Assembly: GCF_006351965.1 (NCBI RefSeq)
Contig: NZ_CP040932.1
Span: 3,100,001 to 3,164,000 of the forward strand
DNA: 64,000 bases
Reading direction: 5' to 3'
Origin: Oceanicola sp. D3
GTDB lineage: Bacteria; Pseudomonadota; Alphaproteobacteria; Rhodobacterales; Rhodobacteraceae
The notes beneath the pieces were generated by a model, which saw only the letters and a list, made by a program, of their open reading frames with translations, was not told where the DNA came from and searched no databases. Positions within the stretch are counted from its first letter, which is position 1. Each line of letters opens with the position of its first letter. Both the position numbers and the translations under genes were made by a program. Of the stretch, positions 18,491 through 27,504 are shown piece by piece.

Positions 18491-19297
18491 ATGAGTTGCG
18501 CAGAAACCATCGCCGACTACGCCTTCCGCTCGCTGGGCTACGGGGAACGGCTGTTGCCGCGCTCTGACTTCACGCTTTGCCAGCATTTCGTGCTGATCGG
18601 CTCGGGGCTGTTCTGGAACGTCTACTTCGGGATCATGGCGCTGTGTTCGGGGTTTTTCCTTGCCATCGTGGTGGCGCTTGGCAAGGCCTCGGCCAACCCG
18701 TGGCTGCGCAAGCCTGCCGAGTGGTTCATCCTGCTGTTCCGGGGCACGCCCTTCTTCATCCAGTGCTTCTTTGCCTATTTCGCCTTCCTGTCGCTGAAGA
18801 GCCAATATGCCTTCTTCGATGCCTTCACCTCGGCCTGGCTGGGGGCGGTGATCGTGCTGTTCCTGAACACCTCGGCCTATTCGGGTGAGATCTTCTATGG
18901 TGCGCTGCGCTCGATCCCGAAGGGCGATATCGAGGCGGCGGATGCCTATGGGCTGAGCGGCTGGCACAGGTTTCGGCGCATCACCTTCCCCACGATGCTG
19001 CGGCTGGGGTGGCCGGCCTACACCAATGAGGCGATCTTTCTGTTTCACACCACGACGCTGGTGTTTTTCAGCGGCTTCCCAGCGCGCCAGCAGGCGGGGG
19101 ACGCGCTCTATTATGCCAGCTATTTTGCTGACAAAACCTTCAACCCCTTCATCCCCTACCCGATCCTCGCCTTCTATTTCATCCTGCTGACGCTCTGCAT
19201 TATTGGGGTCTATACGGTGATCGGGCGGCGTCTTAACCGGCATTTGCCGCAGGAGCGGAGGGCGAAGTTCAAGCTGAGGCCGCAGTTGATCCGATGA
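18491..19297 (+). CDS. ABC importer permease 2
   Basis: This 268-aa permease has FILLFRGTPFFIQCFF and the EAA loop EAADAYGLSGWHRFRRITFPTM, as expected for a polar amino acid importer. GGAGG lies 9 nt before the ATG at 18491. The 88 bases between the permeases carry an ATG (18399) overlapping the previous stop, but in another frame that soon ends, so I do not use it. The stop overlaps the ligase gene start by 4 bp (ATGA), linking transport directly to metabolism. Confidence 0.9.
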   Translation: MSCAETIADYAFRSLGYGERLLPRSDFTLCQHFVLIGSGLFWNVYFGIMALCSGFFLAIVVALGKASANPWLRKPAEWFILLFRGTPFFIQCFFAYFAFLSLKSQYAFFDAFTSAWLGAVIVLFLNTSAYSGEIFYGALRSIPKGDIEAADAYGLSGWHRFRRITFPTMLRLGWPAYTNEAIFLFHTTTLVFFSGFPARQQAGDALYYASYFADKTFNPFIPYPILAFYFILLTLCIIGVYTVIGRRLNRHLPQERRAKFKLRPQLIR

Positions 19298-20598
19298 GCG
19301 AGACGATACGGTTTGGCGCCGTGGACCTGAACGGTCAGGCGCGGGGCAAGCGGGTGCCTGCGAGCTATGCCGAAAAGCTGGAGAGCGGGGTGGCGCGGCT
19401 GCCGCTGAGCGTGCTCAACGTCGACCTCTGGGGCGAAGACATTGAAGACAGCCCGTTGGTGTTCAAGAGCGGCGACCGGGACGGTGTGCTGCGCCCCTCC
19501 CCGCGCGGCCCGCTCGCCCTGCCGTGGATCGACAGGCCCTCGGCGCTCTGGCTGATGCGGATGCATATGCAGAGCGGCGAGCCTTTCGAGGGCTGCCCGC
19601 AGCGGGCGCTGAGCCGGGTGCTGGAGCGGTATGAGGCCAAGGGCTGGCGGGTTGAGGCGGCCTTTGAGATGGAGTTTCACCTGATCGACGATGTGGATGG
19701 CACGCTCTCCGCGCCGATCAGCCCGCGCACCGGGCGGCGGATCAAGCGGGCGGATGTAAACTCGCTGCTCGGGCTGGATGCCTTCGACGACTTTTTCACC
19801 GATCTTTACGATGGCTGCGAGGTCATGGGCATTCCGGCCGAGGCGGCGATTTCGGAGGCCGGTGTGGGGCAGTTCGAACTGTCGCTCACCCATGAAGAGG
19901 CAGGCCGGGCCGCCGAGAGTGCATGGGCGTTCAAGCAACTCGCCCGGGGGCTGGCGCGGCGGCATGACATGGCGGCGAGCTTCATGGCCAAACCGTTTGA
20001 GGATGACACCGGCAACGGGCTGCACGTGCATTTTTCGGTGCTGGATGAAGAGGGGCGCAACGTGTTCGACGATGGCTCCGAGCAGGGCAATGACCTGCTG
20101 CGGAGTGCGGTGGCCGGGTGCCTTACCGCCCTGCCCTCTTCGATGCTGATCTTCGCGCCTCATGCCAACAGCTACGAGCGCCTCGTGCCCGGGGCCCATG
20201 CGCCGGTGCAGGCCAGCTGGGCCTATGAGAACCGCACGGCAGCCATTCGCATCCCTGCCGGGCCGGGCAAAGCGCGGCGGATCGAGCACCGGGTTGCGGG
20301 GGGCGATGCCAACCCGTTCTTGCATCTGGCCGCCGTGTTGGGGGCCGCGATGAACGGCATGGAGGCGGGCGCGGTGCCGCCCGAGCCGATCAAGGGCAAT
20401 GCCTATGAGCAGGAGTTGCCGGAGCTGCCGACCGACTGGGCAAGCGCGATTGATGCCTTTGACGAAAGCCCGGAGGTGGCGGAGATCTTCCACCCCCGGC
20501 TGATTGACTGTTTCACCCGGACCAAGCGGCAGGAGTTGCGCCGTTGCGAGGGGATGCTGCGGGACGATCTGGTATTGCTTTGCTTGGAGACGGTATAG
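19294..20598 (+). CDS. glutamine-synthetase-family ligase 1 (gamma-glutamylamine synthetase-like)
   Basis: The 434-aa protein has the glutamine synthetase catalytic domain. AAFEMEFHL holds the first metal-binding Glu pair, then EAGVGQFELS, GNGLHVHFS with the ATP/metal-site His, and NRTAAIRIP with the catalytic arginines. The N-terminal beta-grasp half is short, as in PuuA-like enzymes that join glutamate to an amine using ATP. Being translationally coupled to the importer suggests the imported compound is its substrate. True glutamine synthetase is unlikely in this context. Confidence 0.85.
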   Translation: MSETIRFGAVDLNGQARGKRVPASYAEKLESGVARLPLSVLNVDLWGEDIEDSPLVFKSGDRDGVLRPSPRGPLALPWIDRPSALWLMRMHMQSGEPFEGCPQRALSRVLERYEAKGWRVEAAFEMEFHLIDDVDGTLSAPISPRTGRRIKRADVNSLLGLDAFDDFFTDLYDGCEVMGIPAEAAISEAGVGQFELSLTHEEAGRAAESAWAFKQLARGLARRHDMAASFMAKPFEDDTGNGLHVHFSVLDEEGRNVFDDGSEQGNDLLRSAVAGCLTALPSSMLIFAPHANSYERLVPGAHAPVQASWAYENRTAAIRIPAGPGKARRIEHRVAGGDANPFLHLAAVLGAAMNGMEAGAVPPEPIKGNAYEQELPELPTDWASAIDAFDESPEVAEIFHPRLIDCFTRTKRQELRRCEGMLRDDLVLLCLETV

Positions 20599-20634
20599 GC
20601 TGGCCAGCTCGTTGGCGCCTTCGGCGCGCGCCTC

Positions 20635-20668
20635 GCACCTGCGAAGACGCCTCGAAGGGCGGATGAGC
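20635..20668 (-). repeat. 34-bp dispersed repeat, copy B
   Basis: Reverse-complement partner of 13724-13757, with 32 of 34 bases identical. It sits in the 139-bp gap after the first ligase gene. Confidence 0.7.
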
Positions 20669-20737
20669 GGGCACCGACACCGCTTGCGGCCTCCCGCGCC
20701 GAGGAATACCGTCAGCCCAAGCCACAAGGAGGCCCCC

Positions 20738-21433
20738 ATGCTCATCGGTATCCTGCAATGCGGCCACTGCCCGCCCGAGCTTCAGCCCCATGTGGGCAAC
20801 TACCCGGCCATGTTCGAAAAGCTGCTGGCGGGGCATGACTTTGAGTTCGCCAATTGGGCGGTTTGCGACATGGAGTTTCCCAATTCGATCGACGCCGCTG
20901 ATGGCTGGCTGATCACCGGCTCGCGCTACGGGGTCTATGAGGATCACCCGTGGATCGAGCCGCTGGAGCAGATCATCCGGGCGATCTACCTTGCGCCCAA
21001 GCCGATGGTGGGCATCTGCTTTGGCCACCAGATCATCGCGCAGGCGCTTGGGGGCAAGGTCGCCAAGAGCGACAAGGGCTGGGGCGTGGGCCGGATGGAA
21101 TACACCTGGGGCAACGAGGTTGTGGCGCTGAACGCCTGGCATCAGGACCAGGTGATCGAGCCGCCGAAGGAGGCCAGCACGATTTCGGCCAATAAGTTTT
21201 GCGACCATGCGGCGCTGATGTATGGCGACCGGGTGCTGAGCGTGCAGGCGCACCCCGAGTTTGGCCGCGAGATGATGCAGGGGCTCATCAACGTGCGCGG
21301 TGCCGCCGTGCCCGAGGCGCGGCTGGCCTATGCGCAGAAGGCGCTGGACGCGCCGGTGGATAACGCCCGGCTGGGCAATGACATTGCGGATTTCTTCAAG
21401 GCGAAGCGCGGCTGGCAGGAGAGCTCGGAATGA
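20738..21433 (+). CDS. class I glutamine amidotransferase
   Basis: The product is 231 aa and opens MLIGILQCGHCPPE. The nucleophile is in VGICFGHQ (Cys near residue 91) and the His-Glu pair is in VQAHPEF near residue 170, giving a complete Cys-His-Glu triad. It is a stand-alone class I amidotransferase of the GMP-synthase-like type, not a close PuuD type. In this cluster it may hydrolyse a gamma-glutamyl bond or donate ammonia. AAGGAGG lies upstream of the ATG. The stop overlaps the next gene start (ATGA). Confidence 0.88.
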   Translation: MLIGILQCGHCPPELQPHVGNYPAMFEKLLAGHDFEFANWAVCDMEFPNSIDAADGWLITGSRYGVYEDHPWIEPLEQIIRAIYLAPKPMVGICFGHQIIAQALGGKVAKSDKGWGVGRMEYTWGNEVVALNAWHQDQVIEPPKEASTISANKFCDHAALMYGDRVLSVQAHPEFGREMMQGLINVRGAAVPEARLAYAQKALDAPVDNARLGNDIADFFKAKRGWQESSE

Positions 21434-22785
21434 GCGATTTCAGAGATCAGATCCCCGAGGCCGCGCAGGCCTATCTGGAAGGCCGCAGGCTGGATGAGGT
21501 GGAGTGCATCGTGGGCGACCTCGCAGGCGTGGCACGGGGCAAGGCGGCCCCGGCCAGCAAGTTTGCCCGCCAGAGCCACTTCTACCTGCCGAACTCGATC
21601 TTCCAGCAGACCATCACCGGCGAATGGGCCGATCTGACGGACCAGCCCTTCACCGAGCCCGACATGGTGCTGACCCCCGATTACGCCACCGCCACCGCTG
21701 CGCCGTGGACGGCGGACATTACCCTGCAGGTGATCCACGACATCAACGACCAGCAGGGCAACCCGGTGCCGGTGGCGCCGCGCAACGTGCTGAAAAAGGT
21801 GGTGGCGCTCTACGAGGAGATGGGGCTGACGCCGGTGGTTGCGCCGGAGATGGAGTTTTATCTCGTGGCCCCCAACGTGGACCCCGGCCATGAGATCGAG
21901 CCGCCGATGGGCCGCACCGGTCGGCGGGCGGCGGCGCGGCAGGCCTACAGCATGGCCGCGATCGACGAATACGGCACGGTGATCGACGACATCTATGATT
22001 TTGCCGAGGCCATGGGCTTTGAGATCGACGGCATCCTGCAGGAGGGCGGCGCGGGCCAGATCGAGATGAACATGCGCCACGGCGACCCGGTGCTGCTGGC
22101 CGATGAGATCTTCTATTTCAAGCGGATGATACGCGAGGCCGCCTTCCGGCATGACTGCTACGCCACCTTCATGGCCAAGCCGATCCAGAACGAGCCGGGC
22201 AGCGCGATGCATATTCACCATTCGGTGGTGAATGCGAAAACGGGGGAGAATATCTTTTCCAACGCGGATGGCTCGGAGAGCAAAGCGTTCGGCCACTTCA
22301 TCAGCGGGTTGCAGCGCTACATGCCCAGCGCGATTGCGGTGATCGCGCCCTACGTCAACAGCTATCGGCGCTACGTGCCGGACTACTCGGCGCCGATCAA
22401 CCTCGAATGGGGCCGCGACAACCGCACCACGGGCCTGCGCGTGCCGGTCAGCGGCCCCGAGGCGCGGCGGATCGAGAACCGGCTGCCGGGGATGGATTGC
22501 AACCCCTACCTCGGCATCGCCGCCTCGCTGGCCTGCGGCCTGCTGGGCCTGCGCGAAAAGATGGAGCCGCGCGCCGAAGCCACCTCGGAAGCCTATACGG
22601 CTGAGGCGGAGGTGCCCACCACGCTGGGCGAGGCGCTGGAGCTGTTTGATGCCGACACGGCGCTGAAAGAGGTGCTGGGCGAGGCCTTTGCCGAGGTGTA
22701 CCTTGCGGTCAAACGGTTGGAATACAAGGGTTTCATGCAGGTGATCTCGCCATGGGAGCGTGAGCACCTGCTGCTGAACGTATGA
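21430..22785 (+). CDS. glutamine-synthetase-family ligase 2 (PuuA-like)
   Basis: The 451-aa protein contains the whole synthetase core: VAPEMEFYLV, EGGAGQIEMN, GSAMHIHHS and NRTTGLRVP. Its N-terminus (residues 20-40, DEVECIVGDLAGVARGK) resembles PuuA and related gamma-glutamylamide synthetases. It differs clearly from ligase 1, so the pair may act on different amines or form a mixed enzyme. It is coupled by overlaps on both sides. Confidence 0.88.
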   Translation: MSDFRDQIPEAAQAYLEGRRLDEVECIVGDLAGVARGKAAPASKFARQSHFYLPNSIFQQTITGEWADLTDQPFTEPDMVLTPDYATATAAPWTADITLQVIHDINDQQGNPVPVAPRNVLKKVVALYEEMGLTPVVAPEMEFYLVAPNVDPGHEIEPPMGRTGRRAAARQAYSMAAIDEYGTVIDDIYDFAEAMGFEIDGILQEGGAGQIEMNMRHGDPVLLADEIFYFKRMIREAAFRHDCYATFMAKPIQNEPGSAMHIHHSVVNAKTGENIFSNADGSESKAFGHFISGLQRYMPSAIAVIAPYVNSYRRYVPDYSAPINLEWGRDNRTTGLRVPVSGPEARRIENRLPGMDCNPYLGIAASLACGLLGLREKMEPRAEATSEAYTAEAEVPTTLGEALELFDADTALKEVLGEAFAEVYLAVKRLEYKGFMQVISPWEREHLLLNV

Positions 22786-24002
22786 GCAAGCGCGCCGCAG
22801 TTCTCATTGCCCTGCCGGTGATCGCCGTGCTCGGCTTCGTGTCTCTGACCTTGCTGGGCACGCCGCGCTTTCTGACCGGAGCGCGCGCCACCAGCGATGC
22901 CACGGAGGACGCCGTGAAGGGCGCGGCGGAGGAGGCCGAAGACCCTTCAGGCCTGGTGACCCACCACTTTCTCCAGCATGAGGATTTCGACCCCGCCGCG
23001 CCCGGCACGGCCGTTGTGCTGCACCGCTTCGCCACCGGCGGCGATGACATTGCCATCACCGATCCCGCCGTGCTGGCCGCCGCCGCCCCCCGCGCCCGGT
23101 TCTCCGACAACCGCGATGGTGAGTTGGGCATGGTCCTTCTGTCGATCTTCGCCATGAGCCCGCCCACCAATGGCACCAGCGCCAAGGTGGCCACGCTCTA
23201 TTCTGGCGGGCGGCCCCTTGCGGCCTACTCCTGCTACATCTTCTTTTGCGCCAAGGACGGAGCGCCATCCCCCGCGGCGGGGCTGGAGTTGGCTGGCCTG
23301 CCGGACGCAGGGCGGAGCGTCACATGGCAGACAGAGAGGATCACCGCCACCCCGGCGGGGATACGCTCCCGCGAGGCCGAAATTGCCGCCGATCCAGACC
23401 TTTTGCTGACCGGCGCAGTTGCCCTGCCCGAGGCCGCCGCCGGGTTTGACGGCTTCGTCAGGCTGCGCCTGCCGTCCACCGTCATCCTGCCGCGCGAAGG
23501 CGGCACAGATGCCGAGCGGGCAGCTGCCGCTGAGGCGGCCCGGGCCGATGTTGAGGCGGCGTTGAAGGAGACCGGCCTGCAGTATCGGTTTGGCTACACC
23601 TACGGCGGCGAGAGCCAGTCATCCATGCCATTGGTGCGCAAACCCGGCATGGGCGCGACTCCGGTTGATGATCACGGACACCCGCTGAGCCTGGGGATGA
23701 TCGGGCTGGTGCAGCCGCGCTTTCAAATCTGGCTCGATGCCGAAGATGCGCCGAAGGTTACTGCGCTCCTGCCGCGCCTTTCGCAAATCGGCGGGCCATC
23801 GGACCTGACGGATGAAGACATTACCACGCTGCTGCGAGAGCAATTTTCGGCGGAAGAGGCTGCGACGATCGAACCTGCCGCATATGCGCTGTCAGACCTG
23901 CGGGACGGGTTGCTCAGCGCGGCGACGGTCACGCCCTACCAGCTCCCCTCGGAGGTGATTGGCTATATCGAGCTGGGCCCGGCCCAAAGTGCCTTGCCAT
24001 GA
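22782..24002 (+). CDS. membrane-anchored protein of unknown function
   Basis: This 406-aa protein has a single N-terminal hydrophobic segment (about residues 5-27) that could be an uncleaved anchor or signal. The remainder is soluble, with FLQHEDFDPAAPGTAVVLH and CYIFFCAKDG segments. I do not recognise a family. It overlaps the ligase start side (ATGA) and the oxidase start, so it is embedded in the amine operon. A periplasmic accessory role is an inference from position. Confidence 0.65.
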   Translation: MSKRAAVLIALPVIAVLGFVSLTLLGTPRFLTGARATSDATEDAVKGAAEEAEDPSGLVTHHFLQHEDFDPAAPGTAVVLHRFATGGDDIAITDPAVLAAAAPRARFSDNRDGELGMVLLSIFAMSPPTNGTSAKVATLYSGGRPLAAYSCYIFFCAKDGAPSPAAGLELAGLPDAGRSVTWQTERITATPAGIRSREAEIAADPDLLLTGAVALPEAAAGFDGFVRLRLPSTVILPREGGTDAERAAAAEAARADVEAALKETGLQYRFGYTYGGESQSSMPLVRKPGMGATPVDDHGHPLSLGMIGLVQPRFQIWLDAEDAPKVTALLPRLSQIGGPSDLTDEDITTLLREQFSAEEAATIEPAAYALSDLRDGLLSAATVTPYQLPSEVIGYIELGPAQSALP

Positions 24003-25306
24003 GGTTGCTCTACGCCAATGGAAAGCGCGGTGAACATGCCGCAAGCTGGTATGCCGCCAGTGCCGAGGCCCCCGGGCCATACCCGATGCTCAAGGGCGAG
24101 GTGCGGGCCGATGTGGCCGTGGTGGGCGGTGGCTTTACCGGGCTGTCGGCGGCGCTGCATCTGGCGCGGGCCGGGGCCAAGGTGGTGCTGGTGGAGGCGC
24201 AACGGGTTGGTTGGGGTGCCTCGGGGCGCAACGGCGGGCAGGTTGCGCCGGGGCTCAACATGCATCAGGACGCGCTGGAGGCTAAGCTGGGGCGCGCGGC
24301 GGCAGAGGGCTATTGGCGGATCGGGCTGGAGGCGGTTTCGCTGGTGCGATCTCTGGTGGAAGAGCTGGCGCCCGAGGCCGATTGGCAACCCGGCGTGTTG
24401 CACTCGTTCTGGCAAGAGAGTGAAGCGCAGGAGGCGGCGGGCTATGCCGCGTTTCTGCGCCGCGAGTATGGCCATGAAACGCAGGAGGTGCTCGACGCCA
24501 CAACCGTGCGCGGCTTTGTTGCCAGCGAGGCCTACAAGGGCGGCGTGGTGGATTGGACTGCCGGGCATATCCACCCGCTGGCCTATGCCTTCGGCCTTGC
24601 GCGGGGCGCAGAGGCGGCGGGGGCCGACTTGCACGAGATGAGCGAGGTGCACCGGATTGCGCCGGAGGGCGGCAAGGTGCTGGTGGCGACCGACCGGGGC
24701 CGGGTGCTGGCGGATCAGGTGATCCTCGGCTGCAACGGCTACATGGAGGGGTTGGCACCGAAAGCTCAGGCGCGGGTCATGCCGATCAACAATTACGTGG
24801 TAGCGACCGAGCCGCTGGGCGACCGGGCGGCGGAGGTGATGCCGAAGAACGTGGCGGTGGCGGACAGCAAGTTTGTGATCAACTATTTCCGGCTCTCGGG
24901 CGATGGGCGGCTGATCTTTGGCGGCGGCGAGAGCTATGGCTACAGGTTCCCGGCCGATATTGCCGCCAAGGTGAGGAAGCCTCTGGAGCAGGTGTTTCCG
25001 CAATTGCGTGGCGTGAAGATCACCCACGGGTGGGGCGGCACGCTGGGGATCACGGTGAAGCGGGTGCCGCTGTTCATCCGGGTTGCGCCGGGGGTGATGG
25101 CCGCCGGGGGCTACTCCGGGCACGGGGTAGCGCTGGCCACCAAGGCGGGCCAGATCATGGCCCGCGCGGTGGGCGGCGATGCGGGCGATTTCGACCTGAT
25201 GGCAAGGCTCCCTGCCCCGCCCTTCCCCGGCGGGCCGCTGCTGCGCACCCCGATCACCACGGCGGCGATGATGTGGTATGCGATGCGCGACCGGCTCGGG
25301 GTTTGA
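23999..25306 (+). CDS. FAD-dependent oxidoreductase, PuuB-like (gamma-glutamylputrescine oxidase type)
   Basis: The 435-aa protein has the N-terminal dinucleotide-binding fold ADVAVVGGGFTGLSAALHLA followed by an acidic strand end (VLVE), then GASGRNGGQVAPG, and the C-terminal GGYSGHGVALATKAGQ segment of DAO-family oxidases. PuuB oxidises the gamma-glutamyl amine to an aldehyde, releasing ammonia and hydrogen peroxide. Overlap with the gene before it and the two ligases upstream supports the same pathway. No aldehyde dehydrogenase (PuuC) is in the cluster. Confidence 0.88.
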   Translation: MRLLYANGKRGEHAASWYAASAEAPGPYPMLKGEVRADVAVVGGGFTGLSAALHLARAGAKVVLVEAQRVGWGASGRNGGQVAPGLNMHQDALEAKLGRAAAEGYWRIGLEAVSLVRSLVEELAPEADWQPGVLHSFWQESEAQEAAGYAAFLRREYGHETQEVLDATTVRGFVASEAYKGGVVDWTAGHIHPLAYAFGLARGAEAAGADLHEMSEVHRIAPEGGKVLVATDRGRVLADQVILGCNGYMEGLAPKAQARVMPINNYVVATEPLGDRAAEVMPKNVAVADSKFVINYFRLSGDGRLIFGGGESYGYRFPADIAAKVRKPLEQVFPQLRGVKITHGWGGTLGITVKRVPLFIRVAPGVMAAGGYSGHGVALATKAGQIMARAVGGDAGDFDLMARLPAPPFPGGPLLRTPITTAAMMWYAMRDRLGV

Positions 25307-25397
25307 GCCGGTGATGTGCAGATTGCTCAGGCTGTAAGGTTGGGGTGATTTGCAACGGTAGGGCGCAATGCCTGCCCGATGCGCACCGCGAGAGGCA

Positions 25398-25438
25398 CCG
25401 GGAAGCGCCGTCCCACCCCGCGGGACAGCGCTGCCCGG
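25398..25438 (+). terminator. imperfect GC-rich hairpin after the amine operon
   Basis: CCGGG (25398-25402) pairs with CCCGG (25434-25438) and GTCCC (25410-25414) with GGGAC (25422-25426), giving a two-part stem. No T run follows. It may be a weak transcript end. Confidence 0.35.
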
Positions 25439-25503
25439 CGTCTGGCAGAACATCTTCCCACCCACGAGTCTGTTATCGAAAATTCACTTGGGCGGTCGCC
25501 GCT

Positions 25504-25548
25504 TTTCAGCTACACAATTCCTGAAAGAGCATTTCAGGAAAGCTGAAA
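25504..25548. promoter_or_regulatory. array of TTTCAG/CTGAAA half-sites before the DegT-type gene
   Basis: Half-sites occur at 25504 (TTTCAG), 25521 (CTGAAA), 25532 (TTTCAG) and 25543 (CTGAAA). The last three are exactly 11 bp apart, about one helical turn, and alternate in orientation. CCTGAAA-N5-TTTCAGG (25520-25538) is a clean inverted repeat. The array ends just before the AGGAGAG ribosome site, as an operator would. Confidence 0.5.
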
Positions 25549-25562
25549 CAGGAGAGCAGAGC

Positions 25563-26747
25563 ATGACCGTGGCCCCCAACGTCTATGACGCCGAGCCGAT
25601 CCCCGAGGCCGCCCGCGCCGAGATTGACCGGCTGCTGCAAAGCGGCGACCTGTTTCGCTACACCGCGCCCGAAAACGCGCCCGTTGCCCTGTTGGAGCGT
25701 GAGTTTGCCGAGCTGATGGGCGCAAAATACGCGCTGGCCGTTTCCTCCTGCTCTGCCGCGCTTTTCCTGTCGCTGAAGGCCCTCGGCCTGCCACGTGGCG
25801 CCAAGGTGCTGATCCCGGCCTTTACCTTCGCCGCCGTGCCCTCCGCCGTGGTCCACGCCGATTGCGAGGCGGTGCTTTGCGAAGTGGGCATGAACTACCG
25901 CGTCGACATGGATGATTTCGCGGCCAAGCTGCCGGGCGTCGATGCCGTGCTCATCAGCCACATGCGCGGCCACACCTCCGACATGGATGCGATCATGGCG
26001 CTGGCCGATGCCGCCGGTATTCCGGTGGTGGAAGACGCCGCCCACTCGCTGGGCACCGTTTGGAAGGGCCGCAAGATCGGCACCATCGGCAAGATCGGCT
26101 GTTTCTCGTTCCAGAGCTACAAGCTGGTGAACGCGGGTGAAGGTGGCATTCTGATCACCGATGACGCCGAGCTGGTGGCGCGCGCGGTGATCATGAGCGG
26201 CGCCTATGAGCACGCCTGGAAGAAGAACATGGGGCTGGAGGCGCATTACCGCACATGGCAAAACCGCCTGCCGCTCTACAACATGCGGATGCAGAACCTC
26301 TCCGCCGCCGTCATCCGCCCGCAGCTGCCCGAAGTGGCCCGCCGGGTGCGCGATGGCCGCGCCGGGCATGACCGGGTGGCCGAGGCGCTGAACATGAGCA
26401 CATGGCTGGAGGTGCCCGCGCCGCTGGAGGGCGAGCTGCGTGCGCCGGATTCGATCCAGTTCAACCTCATGGGCATGAGCGATGCCGAGGTGGACGAGTT
26501 CACCGCCACCGCCGCAGCGCAGGGCGTTAAGGTGCAGGTGTTCGGGATGAGCGAAGACAACGCGCGCGCCTTCTGGAACTGGCAATTCCTTGGCGATCTG
26601 CCGGAGCTGCCGCAAACCCGGGCGATGCTGATGCGGGCCTGCGATGTGCGCCTGCCAGCCCGTCTGACCGATGCCGAGCTGGATTACATCTCTGCCGCGC
26701 TGGTGGGCGCAGCACAGCAGGCCAAGGGCACGATTGCTGCGGAGTGA
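25563..26747 (+). CDS. DegT/DnrJ/EryC1/StrS-type aminotransferase
   Basis: The 394-aa protein is a fold-type-I PLP enzyme. SSCSAALFLSLKA holds the phosphate-binding turn, VVEDAAHSLG the cofactor aspartate, and SFQSYKLVNAGEGG the Schiff-base lysine (near residue 190). Members usually aminate keto-sugars. Here there are no sugar-nucleotide genes nearby and the gene stands alone between its own operator-like array and a strong terminator, so the substrate is open. AGGAGAG precedes the ATG at 25563; the longer frame from 25368 is ignored. Confidence 0.85.
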   Translation: MTVAPNVYDAEPIPEAARAEIDRLLQSGDLFRYTAPENAPVALLEREFAELMGAKYALAVSSCSAALFLSLKALGLPRGAKVLIPAFTFAAVPSAVVHADCEAVLCEVGMNYRVDMDDFAAKLPGVDAVLISHMRGHTSDMDAIMALADAAGIPVVEDAAHSLGTVWKGRKIGTIGKIGCFSFQSYKLVNAGEGGILITDDAELVARAVIMSGAYEHAWKKNMGLEAHYRTWQNRLPLYNMRMQNLSAAVIRPQLPEVARRVRDGRAGHDRVAEALNMSTWLEVPAPLEGELRAPDSIQFNLMGMSDAEVDEFTATAAAQGVKVQVFGMSEDNARAFWNWQFLGDLPELPQTRAMLMRACDVRLPARLTDAELDYISAALVGAAQQAKGTIAAE

Positions 26748-26766
26748 AACCGGCCCTGACCGTTTG

Positions 26767-26796
26767 AAAAGCGCCATCCTCGCGGGTGGCGCTTTT
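26767..26796 (+). terminator. bidirectional Rho-independent terminator
   Basis: AAAAGCGCCA (26767-26776) pairs with TGGCGCTTTT (26787-26796) across a 10-nt loop. The A and T runs on both sides let it end the DegT-type gene on plus and the zincin-like gene on minus. Confidence 0.88.
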
Positions 26797-26846
26797 GCTT
26801 TGGGGATGGCGCAACGCGGGGCTGGCCAAGGCGGTTAGGCCCGATC

Positions 26847-27368
26847 TCAGGCCACCACGAACTTGCGCGGTCGGTGCGCGCTTTCGTTGAAGCCAAGAAA
26901 GCCGGGGTTGTAGTGATCCGGGCCAAAGCGGCACTCATGCACCGCGCGTTCTGCGTCATGGGTGCCTGCGGGTGCCCCGCCACAATGCGCCAGCTCATGG
27001 CAGAGCGTGGCGGCCAGAACCCAGTGATTGCTAGTGAGCAGCGCCGCCTCATGAAAGGCGATGTCGACATTGTTGGAATGGGTATCGGCTGTGTAGGGGC
27101 TGGGATTATCTGGCGAATGGTTGATGAAGATGCCGCCGTGGAGCCAGAGCTGGGTAAGCGTCTGCCCCAGCGCGAGCCCCTTGAAGTACAGGTTGCACTG
27201 GTCGGTTGCGGGCAACCGGGCCAGTTCGTCCATGATCCGCATCGCGTTGCGGATCTTTGGCAGGGCGTGGTGGTTTTGCGGGAAGGATTTGTAGTGGATG
27301 ACCCGTCCGCCGGTGTAAGTTTCGGACTTGCTGCCATGGGCGTGGCCGTGAACGTTGAGCGTTGCCAT
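26847..27368 (-). CDS. putative zinc metallopeptidase (SprT-like zincin)
   Basis: This 173-aa protein has LCHELAHCGG near residue 123, an HExxH zinc motif with catalytic Glu. No signal peptide is visible, so it is cytoplasmic. The HELAH core and compact size recall SprT-like domains, but flanking sequence is unlike the E. coli family, so this is tentative. CAGGAGG lies 7 nt before the ATG at 27368; the frame to 27476 is not needed. It is a single gene between two terminator-like regions. Confidence 0.65.
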   Translation of the reverse strand: MATLNVHGHAHGSKSETYTGGRVIHYKSFPQNHHALPKIRNAMRIMDELARLPATDQCNLYFKGLALGQTLTQLWLHGGIFINHSPDNPSPYTADTHSNNVDIAFHEAALLTSNHWVLAATLCHELAHCGGAPAGTHDAERAVHECRFGPDHYNPGFLGFNESAHRPRKFVVA

Positions 27369-27504
27369 AAAGGCCTCCTGAGGAATTCGTGGTGCCCGAA
27401 CCGGGCGAATGCGTTCGATCAATGGAGGCAGGCTAGCAGGATCGGCGGGGCCAGAGGAGTCCCGCGCGGGTGACAAATGCGGTCATCGGGGCCGGTGGCG
27501 CGGG

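Noticed and set aside
18399-18494. ATG overlapping the first permease stop as start of permease 2.
   Set aside because: It is out of frame with the permease and ends after about 30 codons; the GGAGG-preceded ATG at 18491 is better.
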